Positions 50,077 to 58,061 of a stretch of DNA of 64,000 bases are shown here, piece after piece. The translations under genes were made by a program, and so were the position numbers. Within the stretch, counting starts at the first letter, position 1. Each line of letters opens with the position of its first letter. The stretch covers positions 3,596,001-3,660,000 of the forward strand of contig NZ_CP035103.1 of the NCBI RefSeq assembly GCF_006094695.1, in the 5' to 3' direction. The DNA is from Kocuria rosea (GTDB taxonomy: Bacteria > Actinomycetota > Actinomycetes > Actinomycetales > Micrococcaceae). The notes below the pieces were generated by a model. It made no database searches and was not told the DNA's origin. It saw only the letters and a list, made by a program, of their open reading frames with translations.

Positions 50077-50094
50077 CATACCCCAGGGGGTATG
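50077..50094 (-). promoter_or_regulatory. CsoR-like copper operator CATACCCCAGGGGGTATG
   Basis: An 18-base pseudo-palindrome matching its reverse complement at 16 positions (only the central pair differs). The pattern ATACCCC...GGGGTAT is that of copper-sensing CsoR-family operators. It lies between the ABC-F stop and the start of the ferritin-like lipoprotein, so it belongs to the latter. No csoR, copZ or copA gene is in this window. Confidence 0.6.
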
Positions 50095-50203
50095 CGGGAG
50101 CAAGAGGTGTGACGCCTCCGCGCCTCTCTGTGACGACGTCCGACCGACCCTCTGCTCCGCGGTCCGGGGCCGGCCCGTCCTGCCCCCGCCCACGGCGGGG
50201 CCG

Positions 50204-51838
50204 TCAGAGCGTCAGCCGCGGCCAGCCCTTCGTGTCCCGCAGGAGCTGCCGGTCGTGGGTGGTCAGCACCACGGCCGCGGCCGTGGCGGCGAGGGCCTCG
50301 GTGAGCTCGTCCACGAGGGCGATCGAGAGGTGGTTGGTCGGTTCGTCCAGCAGCAGCACGTGCGGCCGGGACGCCAGCACCACGGCCAGCTCGAGGCGCC
50401 GCCGCTGCCCGGCCGACAGCTCCGCCACGGGGCGTCCGCGGTCCCGCGCCGCCAGCAGTCCCAGGGACTCCAGGGGGGCCACCTCGTGCTCGGCCAGCCG
50501 GTCCGCGAGCACGAGCCGGACGAGCTCCTGCTCGTAGACCTCCTGGGCCGAGCGCGCCCCGTGCCGGACCCCGTCCTGCAGCAGGTGGCCGATCCGCGCC
50601 CCGGGGGCTGCGGTGCGCCGCCCCACGTCGGGAGCCAGCGCACCGGCGAGCACCTGCAGCAGGGTGGACTTGCCCGCCCCGTTGGGGCCTGCGACGACCA
50701 GCCGGTCCCCGGACTCCAGCAGCACGTCGACGGGCCGGAGCAGCCGGCCCGTGACCGCGACGCCCTCGGCGCGCACCAGCTCGACGCCGGGCAGCGCCGG
50801 CAGCTCCGGCACCGACAGCTCCAGCGGGGGCTCGGGGACGTCCACGCGGTGCCGCTCGAGGTCCTCCTGCCGGCGGTGCACCGAGCGGACGAGCCCCGGG
50901 GCGCGGGTGGCGCGGGTGTGCTTGCCGGTGCCCTTGTCCGGGCGCCATCCGTCGACCAGGCGGGAGCGGGCGCGCTGGAGGTTCCCGGCCAGCCGGGCGT
51001 GCTCGGCCTGCTGCTCCCGGTGGTCGTGGATCCACCGCGAGCGCTCGGCGGTCCGGCCGGCGCGCCAGCCCGCCACCCCGCCCCCGTACCACCGCGGGCG
51101 GCCGTCCCGGCTGGGGTCCAGGTCCAGGACGGTGTCCACGACCTGGCCCAGCAGCCGCCGGTCGTGGCTGACCAGGACCACGCCGCCGCGGAACTCGCGC
51201 AGCGCCGCCCCCAGGTGGGCCAGCCCCGCGGCGTCGAGGTGGTTGGTGGGCTCGTCCAGCAGCAGGAGGTCGTGGACGGTGCCGAGCAGGCAGGCCAGGC
51301 GCACCCGGTAGCGCTGGCCCACCGAGAGGGTGCCGAGCACCCGGGAGCGGTCGGTCACGGCGTGCAGGGCCTGCAGGGCGAGGTCCACCCGCCGGTCGGC
51401 GTCCCAGGCGTCGAGGGCCTGGGCGACCGCCAGCGCCTGTGCGTACTGCTCCGGGGCGCCCGGCCGGTCCGCGGCGAGGGCGCGGGCTGCGGCCTCGACC
51501 TGCGCCACCGCGGTGTGCTCGGCGGTGAGCTCGAGGTCCAGGAGGTCCCCCACGGTGCCCTCGGGCGGCACGGGCAGCTCCTGGTCGACCACGGCGAGCG
51601 TGCCGGTGCGGCGGACGGTGCCGGCGTCCGGGAGGAGGGCGCCCGAGAGCACCTCCAGCAACGAGGTCTTGCCGCGGCCGTTCTCCCCCACCACGCCGAG
51701 GCGGGTGGCGGGGGTGATCGTGAGGTCGAGCCCGTCCAGGACGGTGCGGGACCCGCGGACCACGCGGATCCCGGTGGCGGTCAGCTGGGCGTGCTCGCCC
51801 GCGGGCACGGCGGGACGGTGGACGGGAACGGCGGACAT
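50204..51838 (-). CDS. ABC-F family ATPase, probable ribosomal protection protein
   Basis: Soluble protein of 544 residues with two ABC domains and no membrane helices. Domain 1: VGENGRGKTS, signature LSVGQRYRVRLA, Walker B LLLLDEPTNHLD. Domain 2: GPNGAGKST, signature LSAGQRRRLELA, LLLLDEPTNHLS. The interdomain linker (about residues 235-320) is long, basic and arginine-rich, as in antibiotic-resistance ABC-F proteins (VarM/LmrC/TlrC-like) that dislodge drugs from the ribosome. ATG 51838 has GGAGGA. The upstream leader holds a small ORF and hairpins, which suggests antibiotic-dependent attenuation. The drug class cannot be read from the sequence. Confidence 0.85.
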   Translation of the reverse strand: MSAVPVHRPAVPAGEHAQLTATGIRVVRGSRTVLDGLDLTITPATRLGVVGENGRGKTSLLEVLSGALLPDAGTVRRTGTLAVVDQELPVPPEGTVGDLLDLELTAEHTAVAQVEAAARALAADRPGAPEQYAQALAVAQALDAWDADRRVDLALQALHAVTDRSRVLGTLSVGQRYRVRLACLLGTVHDLLLLDEPTNHLDAAGLAHLGAALREFRGGVVLVSHDRRLLGQVVDTVLDLDPSRDGRPRWYGGGVAGWRAGRTAERSRWIHDHREQQAEHARLAGNLQRARSRLVDGWRPDKGTGKHTRATRAPGLVRSVHRRQEDLERHRVDVPEPPLELSVPELPALPGVELVRAEGVAVTGRLLRPVDVLLESGDRLVVAGPNGAGKSTLLQVLAGALAPDVGRRTAAPGARIGHLLQDGVRHGARSAQEVYEQELVRLVLADRLAEHEVAPLESLGLLAARDRGRPVAELSAGQRRRLELAVVLASRPHVLLLDEPTNHLSIALVDELTEALAATAAAVVLTTHDRQLLRDTKGWPRLTL

Positions 51839-51854
51839 GCTTCCTCCGGGGTGC

Positions 51855-51886
51855 GGAGCCGCGCGCGGCCGGACGGCCGGGGCTCC
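51855..51886 (-). promoter_or_regulatory. Hairpin in the ABC-F leader (possible attenuator)
   Basis: GGAGCC (51855-51860) and GGCTCC (51881-51886) form the base of a stem that encloses a second GGCCG/CGGCC pairing. It lies 17-50 bases before the ABC-F start, close to the ribosome site. With the leader peptide upstream it could switch between hiding and exposing the start or ending transcription (inference). Confidence 0.4.
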
Positions 51887-51953
51887 TGACGAGGGGACGG
51901 GTGGGCAGGACGACGGAACGCCGCGGCGGACGCGCGGCGGGATCCGGAACCCG

Positions 51954-51977
51954 TCAGAGGAAGAAGTGGTGGAACAT
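51954..51977 (-). CDS. Putative leader peptide MFHHFFL upstream of the ABC-F gene
   Basis: ATG TTC CAC CAC TTC TTC CTC TGA, seven residues, 116 bases before the ABC-F start on the same strand. A TATCCT hexamer, a good actinobacterial -10 box, ends nine bases before the ATG, so the transcript may start at or next to the ATG (leaderless). Short aromatic-rich leader peptides precede many inducible ABC-F and rRNA methylase genes. The 317-base region between ABC-F and the YfcC gene (51839-52154) otherwise holds only hairpins and the repeats listed separately. Evidence is positional. Confidence 0.4.
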   Translation of the reverse strand: MFHHFFL

Positions 51978-52028
51978 GGTCGCCCCAGGATAGCCCGGGT
52001 GGGCAACCACCGGGGGGCCCCGCCCGGA

Positions 52029-52044
52029 TGAAACGATCGTTCCA
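52029..52044. promoter_or_regulatory. Operator-like repeat 1, TGAAACGATCGTTCCA
   Basis: Palindromic at 14 of 16 positions, with TGAAACG/CGTTCCA arms of the IclR/KdgR-like style. A second copy follows exactly 66 bases later. It is in the gap before the YfcC transporter and behind the ABC-F leader promoter. Confidence 0.5.
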
Positions 52045-52094
52045 GCACAAACCGAGTTGCATTAAACGATTGCGACATCTTGTGGCGGCGTCGA

Positions 52095-52110
52095 TGAAAC
52101 GCGGGTTCCA
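52095..52110. promoter_or_regulatory. Operator-like repeat 2, TGAAACGCGGGTTCCA
   Basis: Same arms as the copy at 52029 (TGAAACG...GTTCCA) with a different centre; palindromic at 12 of 16 positions. It ends 44 bases before the YfcC start. The pair probably binds one regulator that controls this transporter; no regulator gene is adjacent. Confidence 0.5.
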
Positions 52111-52154
52111 TACCGTGGCTGTCGCCCTCCTCCCGCGCCACCGAAGGAACTCCC

Positions 52155-53597
52155 ATGGCCACCACAGCCACCCCGCTCGACCGGCGACCGGCCGGCGACC
52201 GCCCGCGGTTCCGGATGCCCCACGTGTACGTGGTGCTCTTCGTCCTGTCCGGACTCGCCGCCCTGGCCACCTACCTCGTGCCGGCCAGCCGGTACGAACG
52301 CGTCCTCGGACCGGACGACCGCGAGATGATCGACCCGTCCAGCTACGGCGCCGTCGAGTCCTCGCCGACCTCCCTCGTCGACTTCGTCACCGCGATCCCG
52401 CGGGGGCTCGTCGACGCCTCGGAGGTCGTGTTCTTCACGTTCGTCATCGGCGGGACGTTCATGGTGCTCCGGCGCACGGGCATCATCGAGGCCGCCCTCG
52501 ACCGCACCAGCCGGCGCTTCGCGTCCCGGCGGACGCTGCTGATCCCCGTGCTCATCACCGCCTTCGCCGTGATCGCCTCGCTGATCGGCACCCAGGAGCT
52601 CGCCCTCGTCTACATCCCGGTGATCCTGCCGGTCATGATCGCCCTCGGCTACGACTCCCTGACCGCCGTCGCCGTCGCCCTCGTGGGCACCACCGCCGGC
52701 TTCACGGCGGGCGTCCTCAACCCCATCAACACGGGGCTGGGCCAGCAGATCGCGGGTCTGGAGCCCTTCTCCGGACTCGGTCTCCGTCTCCTCGTGCTCC
52801 TGGTCCTGGTCGTCACCGGCTCCGTGTACGTCATGCGCTACGCCCGGAGGATCAGCCGCTCCCCGGAGCGGGGCCTGCTGCACGACGAGCCGGCCGAGGC
52901 GGAGAAGCGCCGCCTCTACGCCGACGGGCACTCCGGCGAGCCCCTCGTCCTCGCCCGGCGCCAGGGCGCCGCGCTGCTCACCGCCGCGCCGATCGTCGGC
53001 GTGCTGGTGTGGGGCGTGCTCACCCAGGGCTGGTTCTTCCTCGAGATGGCCGGGATGTTCATCGTCCTGTCGGTCGTCGTCGGGCTCGTGGCCGGCCTGT
53101 CCGTCAACGAGGTCTGCGCCGCCTTCACCGAGGGCATGCGGGACGTGCTCGAGGGCGCGATCATCGTGGGCGTCGCCCGCTCCGTCGCCGTGGTGCTGGA
53201 GGACGGCAACATCCTGGACACCGTCGTCCACGCCCTCGGCAACGCCGTGGACGCGCTGCCCGCCGCGCTCGCGGCGCTGGGCATGTTCGCGGTGCAGACC
53301 CTCTTCAACTTCGTGGTCCCCTCGGGCAGCGGCCAGGCCGTGGTGACCATGCCGATCATGGCGCCGCTGGCCGACCTGGTCGGTGTCACCCGCCAGACGT
53401 CCGTGCTCGCCTACCAGCTGGGCGACGGCCCGTCCAACATCCTCTACCCCACCTCCGGGTACTTCATGGCCGCCCTCGCGATCGGCGGCGTGCGGTGGGA
53501 GAAGTGGGTCCGGTTCTTCCTCCCGCTGTTCGGCATCTGGGTGGTGCTGAGCGCGCTGTTCCTGGTCTTCGCGCAGCTGACCCAGTGGAACGGCTGA
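52155..53597 (+). CDS. YfcC/DcuC-family membrane transporter
   Basis: A 480-residue protein with about 11-12 membrane helices. MPHVYVVLFVLSGLAALATYLVP at the N terminus, then a periplasmic loop with SRYERVLGPDDREMIDPSSY, then GTQELALVYIPVILPVMIALGYD, LVGTTAGFTAGVLNPINTGL and the C-terminal FNFVVPSGSGQAVVTMPIMAPL motif are typical of the YfcC family (ion-driven carriers of small anions or basic amino acids; substrate unproven). ATG 52155 follows GAAGGAA. It is a single gene with two duplicated operator-like sites upstream and a large hairpin after it. Confidence 0.88.
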   Translation: MATTATPLDRRPAGDRPRFRMPHVYVVLFVLSGLAALATYLVPASRYERVLGPDDREMIDPSSYGAVESSPTSLVDFVTAIPRGLVDASEVVFFTFVIGGTFMVLRRTGIIEAALDRTSRRFASRRTLLIPVLITAFAVIASLIGTQELALVYIPVILPVMIALGYDSLTAVAVALVGTTAGFTAGVLNPINTGLGQQIAGLEPFSGLGLRLLVLLVLVVTGSVYVMRYARRISRSPERGLLHDEPAEAEKRRLYADGHSGEPLVLARRQGAALLTAAPIVGVLVWGVLTQGWFFLEMAGMFIVLSVVVGLVAGLSVNEVCAAFTEGMRDVLEGAIIVGVARSVAVVLEDGNILDTVVHALGNAVDALPAALAALGMFAVQTLFNFVVPSGSGQAVVTMPIMAPLADLVGVTRQTSVLAYQLGDGPSNILYPTSGYFMAALAIGGVRWEKWVRFFLPLFGIWVVLSALFLVFAQLTQWNG

Positions 53598-53637
53598 CAC
53601 ACTTCCCTGCCCTGCCCTGCTCCCCACCCGCCGACCC

Positions 53638-53711
53638 CGTCGAGTCCCCCGTGTGGTCGCAGTTCCCCCCGCTCGATCGGGGGGAACTGCGACCACACGG
53701 GGGACTCGACG
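53638..53711. repeat. Perfect 34-bp inverted repeat (hairpin) between convergent genes
   Basis: Arms 53638-53671 and 53678-53711 are perfectly complementary across all 34 positions, with a six-base CTCGAT loop. It includes TGTGGTCGCAGTTCCCCC and its complement. It sits 40 bases after the YfcC stop and 30 bases before the end of the convergent MFS gene, so it can end both transcripts. Its length and perfection exceed a normal terminator and suggest a dispersed palindromic repeat. Confidence 0.85.
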
Positions 53712-53741
53712 CTCAGGGCAAGGTGGGTGTGGGGCCCCAGG

Positions 53742-55061
53742 TCAGGGGGTCCGGCGCTCCCGGAGGACGCCGGCCATCAGGGCCGCGACGAGCGCGAAGA
53801 CCGGGACCACGAGCAGCGCCGCCCGCAGCCCCACGGCGTCGGAGAGCACCCCGACGGCCGGGGACAGGCCGAGGAAGCTGATCCGCATCAGCCAGCTGAC
53901 CAGGGCCAGGCCCGTCCCGGTCCGCAGCCCGGGGATGTCGTCGGCGGCGTGGAAGGCCGCGGGCACGAGCGTGGCGCAGCCGAAGCCGGCCAGCGCGAAG
54001 CCCGCGACGGCCGGGCCCGGCGCCGGGGCGAGGACCACGAGCAGCATCCCGGCCGCGCTCAGCGCGGCGCCGGCGCGGACCACCGCGGCCCGGCCCCAGC
54101 GGTCGGTCATGGGGTCGCCGAGCATCCGGCCCACGAACTGCGCCGCCATGAGCGCCACGAGCCCGAGCCCCGCGGTGGCCAGCGGGGCGCCCAGCTCGGC
54201 GTTCAGGTACACGGCCGACCAGTTCTGCCCGGCGTCCTCGACCATCACCCCGGCCATCGCGATCACGGCCACGGGCAGGAGGCTGACGACGACGATGCGC
54301 CCCGCCGACCGCCGCCCCGTCCCGGCGGGCCCGGAGCCGGGGTCCGGCCGGGAGCCGGTGGTGCCCAGGCCCGTCGTCGTCGTGCCATCCGGAAGCGGAT
54401 CCTCCGGCGGCGGGTCGTCCGAGCTGACCGTGCGCAGCTCCTGCCCCTCGGCCGGGCTCAGCGCGGCGCGCAGCGCCACGAGGGCGACCGCGCTCCACAC
54501 GAGCCCGCTCGCCGGCAGGTGCCACCCCAGGGGCACGCCGAGGGCGAGCGCCGCGGTGCCCATGAGCCCGCCGACCACGGCGCCCAGGCTCCACAGGGCG
54601 TGCAGGGAGTTGATGATCGAGCGGCCGCGGGCGCGCTGGACCTCCATCCCCTGGGCGTTCTGGGCGGTGTCCACGTGGGCGTCCAGGGCGCCGCCCAGGA
54701 ACATCGCCGCGAGGAACACCCCCGCGCCCAGCCCCGTGCCGGCGCCCAGGCCCGCCCCGGCCCCGGCGGCCGCGAGGCACACGGAGAGCAGGACGGTGCC
54801 CAGGGCCGCCACCCGGCCGGAGCCGAAGCGGCGGATCGCCCGGGCGGGGAGGGCGCCCACGAGGATCGCCCCGAGCGGGAACGCCACGACCAGCAGGCCG
54901 TAGAGGGTGTTGGAGAGCCCGAACGCGTCCTTGACCTCCGGCAGGCGCGGCAGCAGGTTGGCGTAGAGGGCGCCGTTGGTGAGGAAGAACGCGGACACCG
55001 CGATCCGGGCGCGCCGGACCCGCGCGGGGTCGAGGGCGGTGGTCTGGACGGTCACGTCCAC
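53742..55061 (-). CDS. MFS transporter
   Basis: A 439-residue major facilitator with about 12 helices in two halves joined by a cytoplasmic loop near residues 203-252 that is rich in Pro/Asp/Thr. First half: FFLTNGALYANLLPRLPEVKDAFGLSN near residue 25, then GALPARAIRRFGSGRVAALG (loop 2-3 motif A-like). DAHVDTAQNAQGMEVQRARGRS in helix 4-5 is typical of the YbjJ/FucP-like group of drug or sugar carriers. It follows the WYL regulator by four bases on the same strand, so the pair is probably an operon. Substrate unknown. Confidence 0.86.
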   Translation of the reverse strand: MDVTVQTTALDPARVRRARIAVSAFFLTNGALYANLLPRLPEVKDAFGLSNTLYGLLVVAFPLGAILVGALPARAIRRFGSGRVAALGTVLLSVCLAAAGAGAGLGAGTGLGAGVFLAAMFLGGALDAHVDTAQNAQGMEVQRARGRSIINSLHALWSLGAVVGGLMGTAALALGVPLGWHLPASGLVWSAVALVALRAALSPAEGQELRTVSSDDPPPEDPLPDGTTTTGLGTTGSRPDPGSGPAGTGRRSAGRIVVVSLLPVAVIAMAGVMVEDAGQNWSAVYLNAELGAPLATAGLGLVALMAAQFVGRMLGDPMTDRWGRAAVVRAGAALSAAGMLLVVLAPAPGPAVAGFALAGFGCATLVPAAFHAADDIPGLRTGTGLALVSWLMRISFLGLSPAVGVLSDAVGLRAALLVVPVFALVAALMAGVLRERRTP

Positions 55062-55065
55062 GACT

Positions 55066-56082
55066 CTAAGGGCTGGGTTCCCCCGCCTCCGCCCCCGGCC
55101 CGCTGGAGTCAGGGGGCGACGGGCCGTCCAGGGCGTCGCCGAGGCGGTCCCGGAACCCGCGCACGGCCTCGGCCACCTCGTCCGAGCACAGCAGCCGCCA
55201 CGGCACGTCCGCCGGGATCCAGGGCAGCGCCATCAGCAGCTCCGGGACGGAGCCGCCGGTGACGGTCCAGTCGACGGTGTCCCCGGGACCCTGCACCGCC
55301 GTGGCCGCCCACGGCCCGAAGTGCTCCCGGACCCGGTCCAGGCCCACGGTCATCCGCACCGTCAGCTCGTGCCGCGCGGCGTCCGCGCCGTGGGCGGCCA
55401 GGACGAACTCGGCGGCGTCCGCGGCGGGCAGCTCCCGCGGCGCGACGCGCACGGCGGTGCCCGCCAGCCTCCGCAGCCGGTCGATGCGGAACGTGCGCCA
55501 GTCGGCGCGGTCGGCGTCCCAGGCCACGAGGTACCACCACCGGTCCCGCGGGACCAGGGAGTGCGGCTCGACCAGCCGGGCGCTCTCCCGGCCCTGCCGA
55601 TCGACGTAGCGGAAGCGCACCCGCTCGTGGTCGCGGCAGGCCAGGGCGAGCTGGGCGAGGACCTCGGTGGCCACGTGCGCGTCCGTGCGGGCCACCGGGA
55701 CGGTGTGCGCCTGCAGCGCGGCGACCCGGCGGCGCAGGTGCCGCGGCAGCACCTGCTGGACCTTGGCCAAGGCGCTCAGCGACGTCTGCTCGCCGTCGCC
55801 GACGCCGTGCACCGCGGCGGTGCGCAGCCCCACGGCGATGGCCACGGCCTCGTCGTCGTCGAGCAGCAGCGGCGGGATGCTGGTGCCGCCGGCGAGCTGG
55901 TACCCGCCCGCCGTGCCGGGGCGGGCCGTGACCTCGTAGCCGAGCTCGCGCAGCCGGTCGATGTCCCGGCGCAGCGTCCGCTCGGAGACCGTCAGCCGCT
56001 CGGCGAGCTCGGGCCCGGACCAGTAGCGGTGGGTCTGCAGCAGGGACAGCAGCCGGAGCACCCGCGACGTCGGATCGGACAT
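55066..56082 (-). CDS. WYL-domain (DeoR/YafY-type) transcriptional regulator
   Basis: A 338-residue regulator: N-terminal HTH (RVLRLLSLLQTHRYWSGPELAERLTVSERTLRRDIDRL), then a WYL domain with PHSLVPRDRWWYLVAWDADRADWRTFRIDRL and a C-terminal WCX extension. The ATG at 56082 is the first that gives the family N terminus. It diverges from the ABC transporter genes (62 bases apart) and is four bases from the MFS gene downstream, so it may control both exporters. Confidence 0.9.
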   Translation of the reverse strand: MSDPTSRVLRLLSLLQTHRYWSGPELAERLTVSERTLRRDIDRLRELGYEVTARPGTAGGYQLAGGTSIPPLLLDDDEAVAIAVGLRTAAVHGVGDGEQTSLSALAKVQQVLPRHLRRRVAALQAHTVPVARTDAHVATEVLAQLALACRDHERVRFRYVDRQGRESARLVEPHSLVPRDRWWYLVAWDADRADWRTFRIDRLRRLAGTAVRVAPRELPAADAAEFVLAAHGADAARHELTVRMTVGLDRVREHFGPWAATAVQGPGDTVDWTVTGGSVPELLMALPWIPADVPWRLLCSDEVAEAVRGFRDRLGDALDGPSPPDSSGPGAEAGEPSP

Positions 56083-56144
56083 GACCCGCAATCTATGCCC
56101 CCCTGCGGACAGCTGGTGGCCTGAATGCGCTCTACCGTGGACCC

Positions 56145-57188
56145 ATGAGCACCCCACCCATCATCAGCGCCCGCGGGCTGAGCAAGAGCTTCCGCGGGCC
56201 CGGCGGCCGGACCGTCGAAGCGGTGGCCGACCTGACCATGGACGTGGCGCCCGGCACGCTGACCGCGTTCCTCGGGCCCAACGGCGCGGGCAAGTCGACC
56301 TCGCTGCGCATGCTCACCACGCTGCTGCGGCCCACCGGCGGCACCGCCACCGTGTGCGGGTTCGACGTCGCCCGGCAGCCGGCCGAGGTGCGCGCCCGCA
56401 TCGGCTACATCGGGCAGAAGAACGGGGCCGGGCAGTACCAGCGGGTCCGCGACGAGCTGCTCAGCCAGGGCGCCCTGTACGGGCTGAGCCGGGCGGAGAC
56501 GCGGCGCCGCGTGGACGAGCTCGTGGAGGCGCTCGGCCTCGGCGACCTCGTCCGCCGGCCCACGATGAAGCTCTCCGGCGGCCAGCGCCGCCGCGTGGAC
56601 ATCGCCCTGGGACTGATCCCCGGCCCCCAGCTGCTCTTCCTCGACGAGCCCACGACCGGGCTGGACCCCCAGTCCCGCGCGCACCTGTGGGAGCACATCC
56701 TCGAGCTGCGCCGCCGCTACGGGACCACGCTGTTCCTCACCACCCACTACCTCGACGAGGCCGACCAGTTCGCCGAGCGGGTCATGGTCGTGGACCGGGG
56801 ACGGATCATCGCCGACGACACCGCGTCCCGGCTCAAGACGGACCTGGCCGGCGACCGGATCGCCCTCACCCTGGACGCCGACCCGCCCGCCGCCGCGGCG
56901 GCCGTCCGGCGCGCGGCCGCCGCGGCGGGGCGGCGCCGAGCCGGAGGCGGTCCCGCCGGGGAGGGCACCCGCGTGGTCGTCGCGGTCGAGCACGGCGAGC
57001 GCGTGCTGCCCGCCCTGCTGCGCGAGCTCGACCGGGCCGGCCACGCCGTGCGGACCGCCGAGCTGACCCGCCCGACCCTCGACGACGTCTTCCTCCGGCT
57101 CACCGGCCGGAGCCTGCGCGAGGAGCGGGCCGACGCGTCCGAGACCGACCCGGCCGCCGAGGCCACGAGCGTGGGAGCACCCCGATGA
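56145..57188 (+). CDS. ABC exporter ATP-binding protein, DrrA-like
   Basis: A 347-residue ATPase. Walker A GPNGAGKST, Q-loop region YIGQKNGAGQYQRVRDEL, signature LSGGQRRRVDIALGL, Walker B LLFLDEPTTGLD, switch LTTHYLDEADQFAERV. The C-terminal 90-residue extension (ITLDADPP-like ALTLDADPPAAAAAV and RPTLDDVFLRLTG) is that of DrrA daunorubicin/antibiotic exporters. Its stop overlaps the permease start by four bases. Confidence 0.93.
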   Translation: MSTPPIISARGLSKSFRGPGGRTVEAVADLTMDVAPGTLTAFLGPNGAGKSTSLRMLTTLLRPTGGTATVCGFDVARQPAEVRARIGYIGQKNGAGQYQRVRDELLSQGALYGLSRAETRRRVDELVEALGLGDLVRRPTMKLSGGQRRRVDIALGLIPGPQLLFLDEPTTGLDPQSRAHLWEHILELRRRYGTTLFLTTHYLDEADQFAERVMVVDRGRIIADDTASRLKTDLAGDRIALTLDADPPAAAAAVRRAAAAAGRRRAGGGPAGEGTRVVVAVEHGERVLPALLRELDRAGHAVRTAELTRPTLDDVFLRLTGRSLREERADASETDPAAEATSVGAPR

Positions 57189-57994
57189 CCGCCGTTCCGA
57201 CCACCCGCGAGTCCCCCGGCGGCACCGACCGGGCCCGCCCGGCAGGGATCGTCCACGACTCCGTCAGCGTCTTCGTCCGCGAGCTCCGGCCCGTGGTCCG
57301 GGATCCCTTCAGCCTGGTGTTCTCGCTCATGCAGCCGCTGATGTTCCTGGCCTTCTTCGGCCCGCTCCTGGGCGGGATGACCGGGCGGCCCCTCGACCAG
57401 GCGTTCCAGTGGTTCGTGCCGGGCATCGTGGTGATGATCGCGCTGTTCGGCACCGCGATGACCGGCTCGAACCTGCTGTTCGAGATCCAGTCCGGGGCGC
57501 ACGAGCGGATGCTCGTGGCGCCGGTGACCCGCTCCGCGCTCATGGTGGGGCGCGCGTGCAAGGAGATGGTGCCGCTGGTCCTGCAGGCCCTGGTGCTCTC
57601 CGGGGTGGCCGCGTTCTTCGGCTTCCGCCCGTCCCTGCCCGGCATGGTGGTGGGCCTGGCGATCCTCGCGGTCTTCGGGGTGGGGCTCGGGGCGCTGAGC
57701 TACGCCCTCGCCATCGTCTCCCGGAACCGGGACTGGATGTTCTGGACCGTGCAGCAGGGGCTGCTGTTCCCGCTCATGCTGCTCTCCGGGATGCTCCTGC
57801 CGCTCGAGGCCGGTCCGGGGTGGATGCAGGTGCTCTCGCGGTTCAACCCGCTCACCTACATGGTCGACGCCGAGCGGGCCCTGTTCAACGGCCAGTTCGG
57901 TGATCCGGCCGTGGCCGCCGGGGCCCTCGCGGCGGTCGTGCTGGCCGCGCTGGGGCTGACCGTGGGGATCCGGGCGATGCGCAACAGCATCTGA
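57185..57994 (+). CDS. ABC-2 type exporter permease, DrrB-like
   Basis: A 269-residue membrane protein with six helices of the ABC-2 family: FVRELRPVVRDPFSLVFSLMQPLMFLAFFG near the start, VPGIVVMIALFGTAMTGSNLL, then SGAHERMLVAPVTRSALMVGR, and the end LSRFNPLTYMVDAERALFNGQ. It pairs with the ATPase before it to export a drug or lipid-like molecule. Regulation may come from the divergent WYL protein. Confidence 0.9.
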   Translation: MTAVPTTRESPGGTDRARPAGIVHDSVSVFVRELRPVVRDPFSLVFSLMQPLMFLAFFGPLLGGMTGRPLDQAFQWFVPGIVVMIALFGTAMTGSNLLFEIQSGAHERMLVAPVTRSALMVGRACKEMVPLVLQALVLSGVAAFFGFRPSLPGMVVGLAILAVFGVGLGALSYALAIVSRNRDWMFWTVQQGLLFPLMLLSGMLLPLEAGPGWMQVLSRFNPLTYMVDAERALFNGQFGDPAVAAGALAAVVLAALGLTVGIRAMRNSI

Positions 57995-58003
57995 GGGGCC
58001 CAC

Positions 58004-58051
58004 CGGGAAGGTCGCCGGGAAGGTCGCCGGGAGGGTCGCCGCGGAGGTCGC
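58004..58051 (+). repeat. Four-copy 12-bp tandem repeat
   Basis: Units CGGGAAGGTCGC, CGGGAAGGTCGC, CGGGAGGGTCGC and CGCGGAGGTCGC run between the permease stop and the convergent corA gene. The copies diverge progressively. It is non-coding, likely a slippage-prone tract of no clear function. Confidence 0.7.
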
Positions 58052-58061
58052 CCGGTGACGC

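Noticed and set aside
58004..58051. CRISPR-like repeat array
   Set aside because: The four 12-bp units are adjacent with no spacers and diverge from each other; it is a simple tandem repeat. No cas genes are present.
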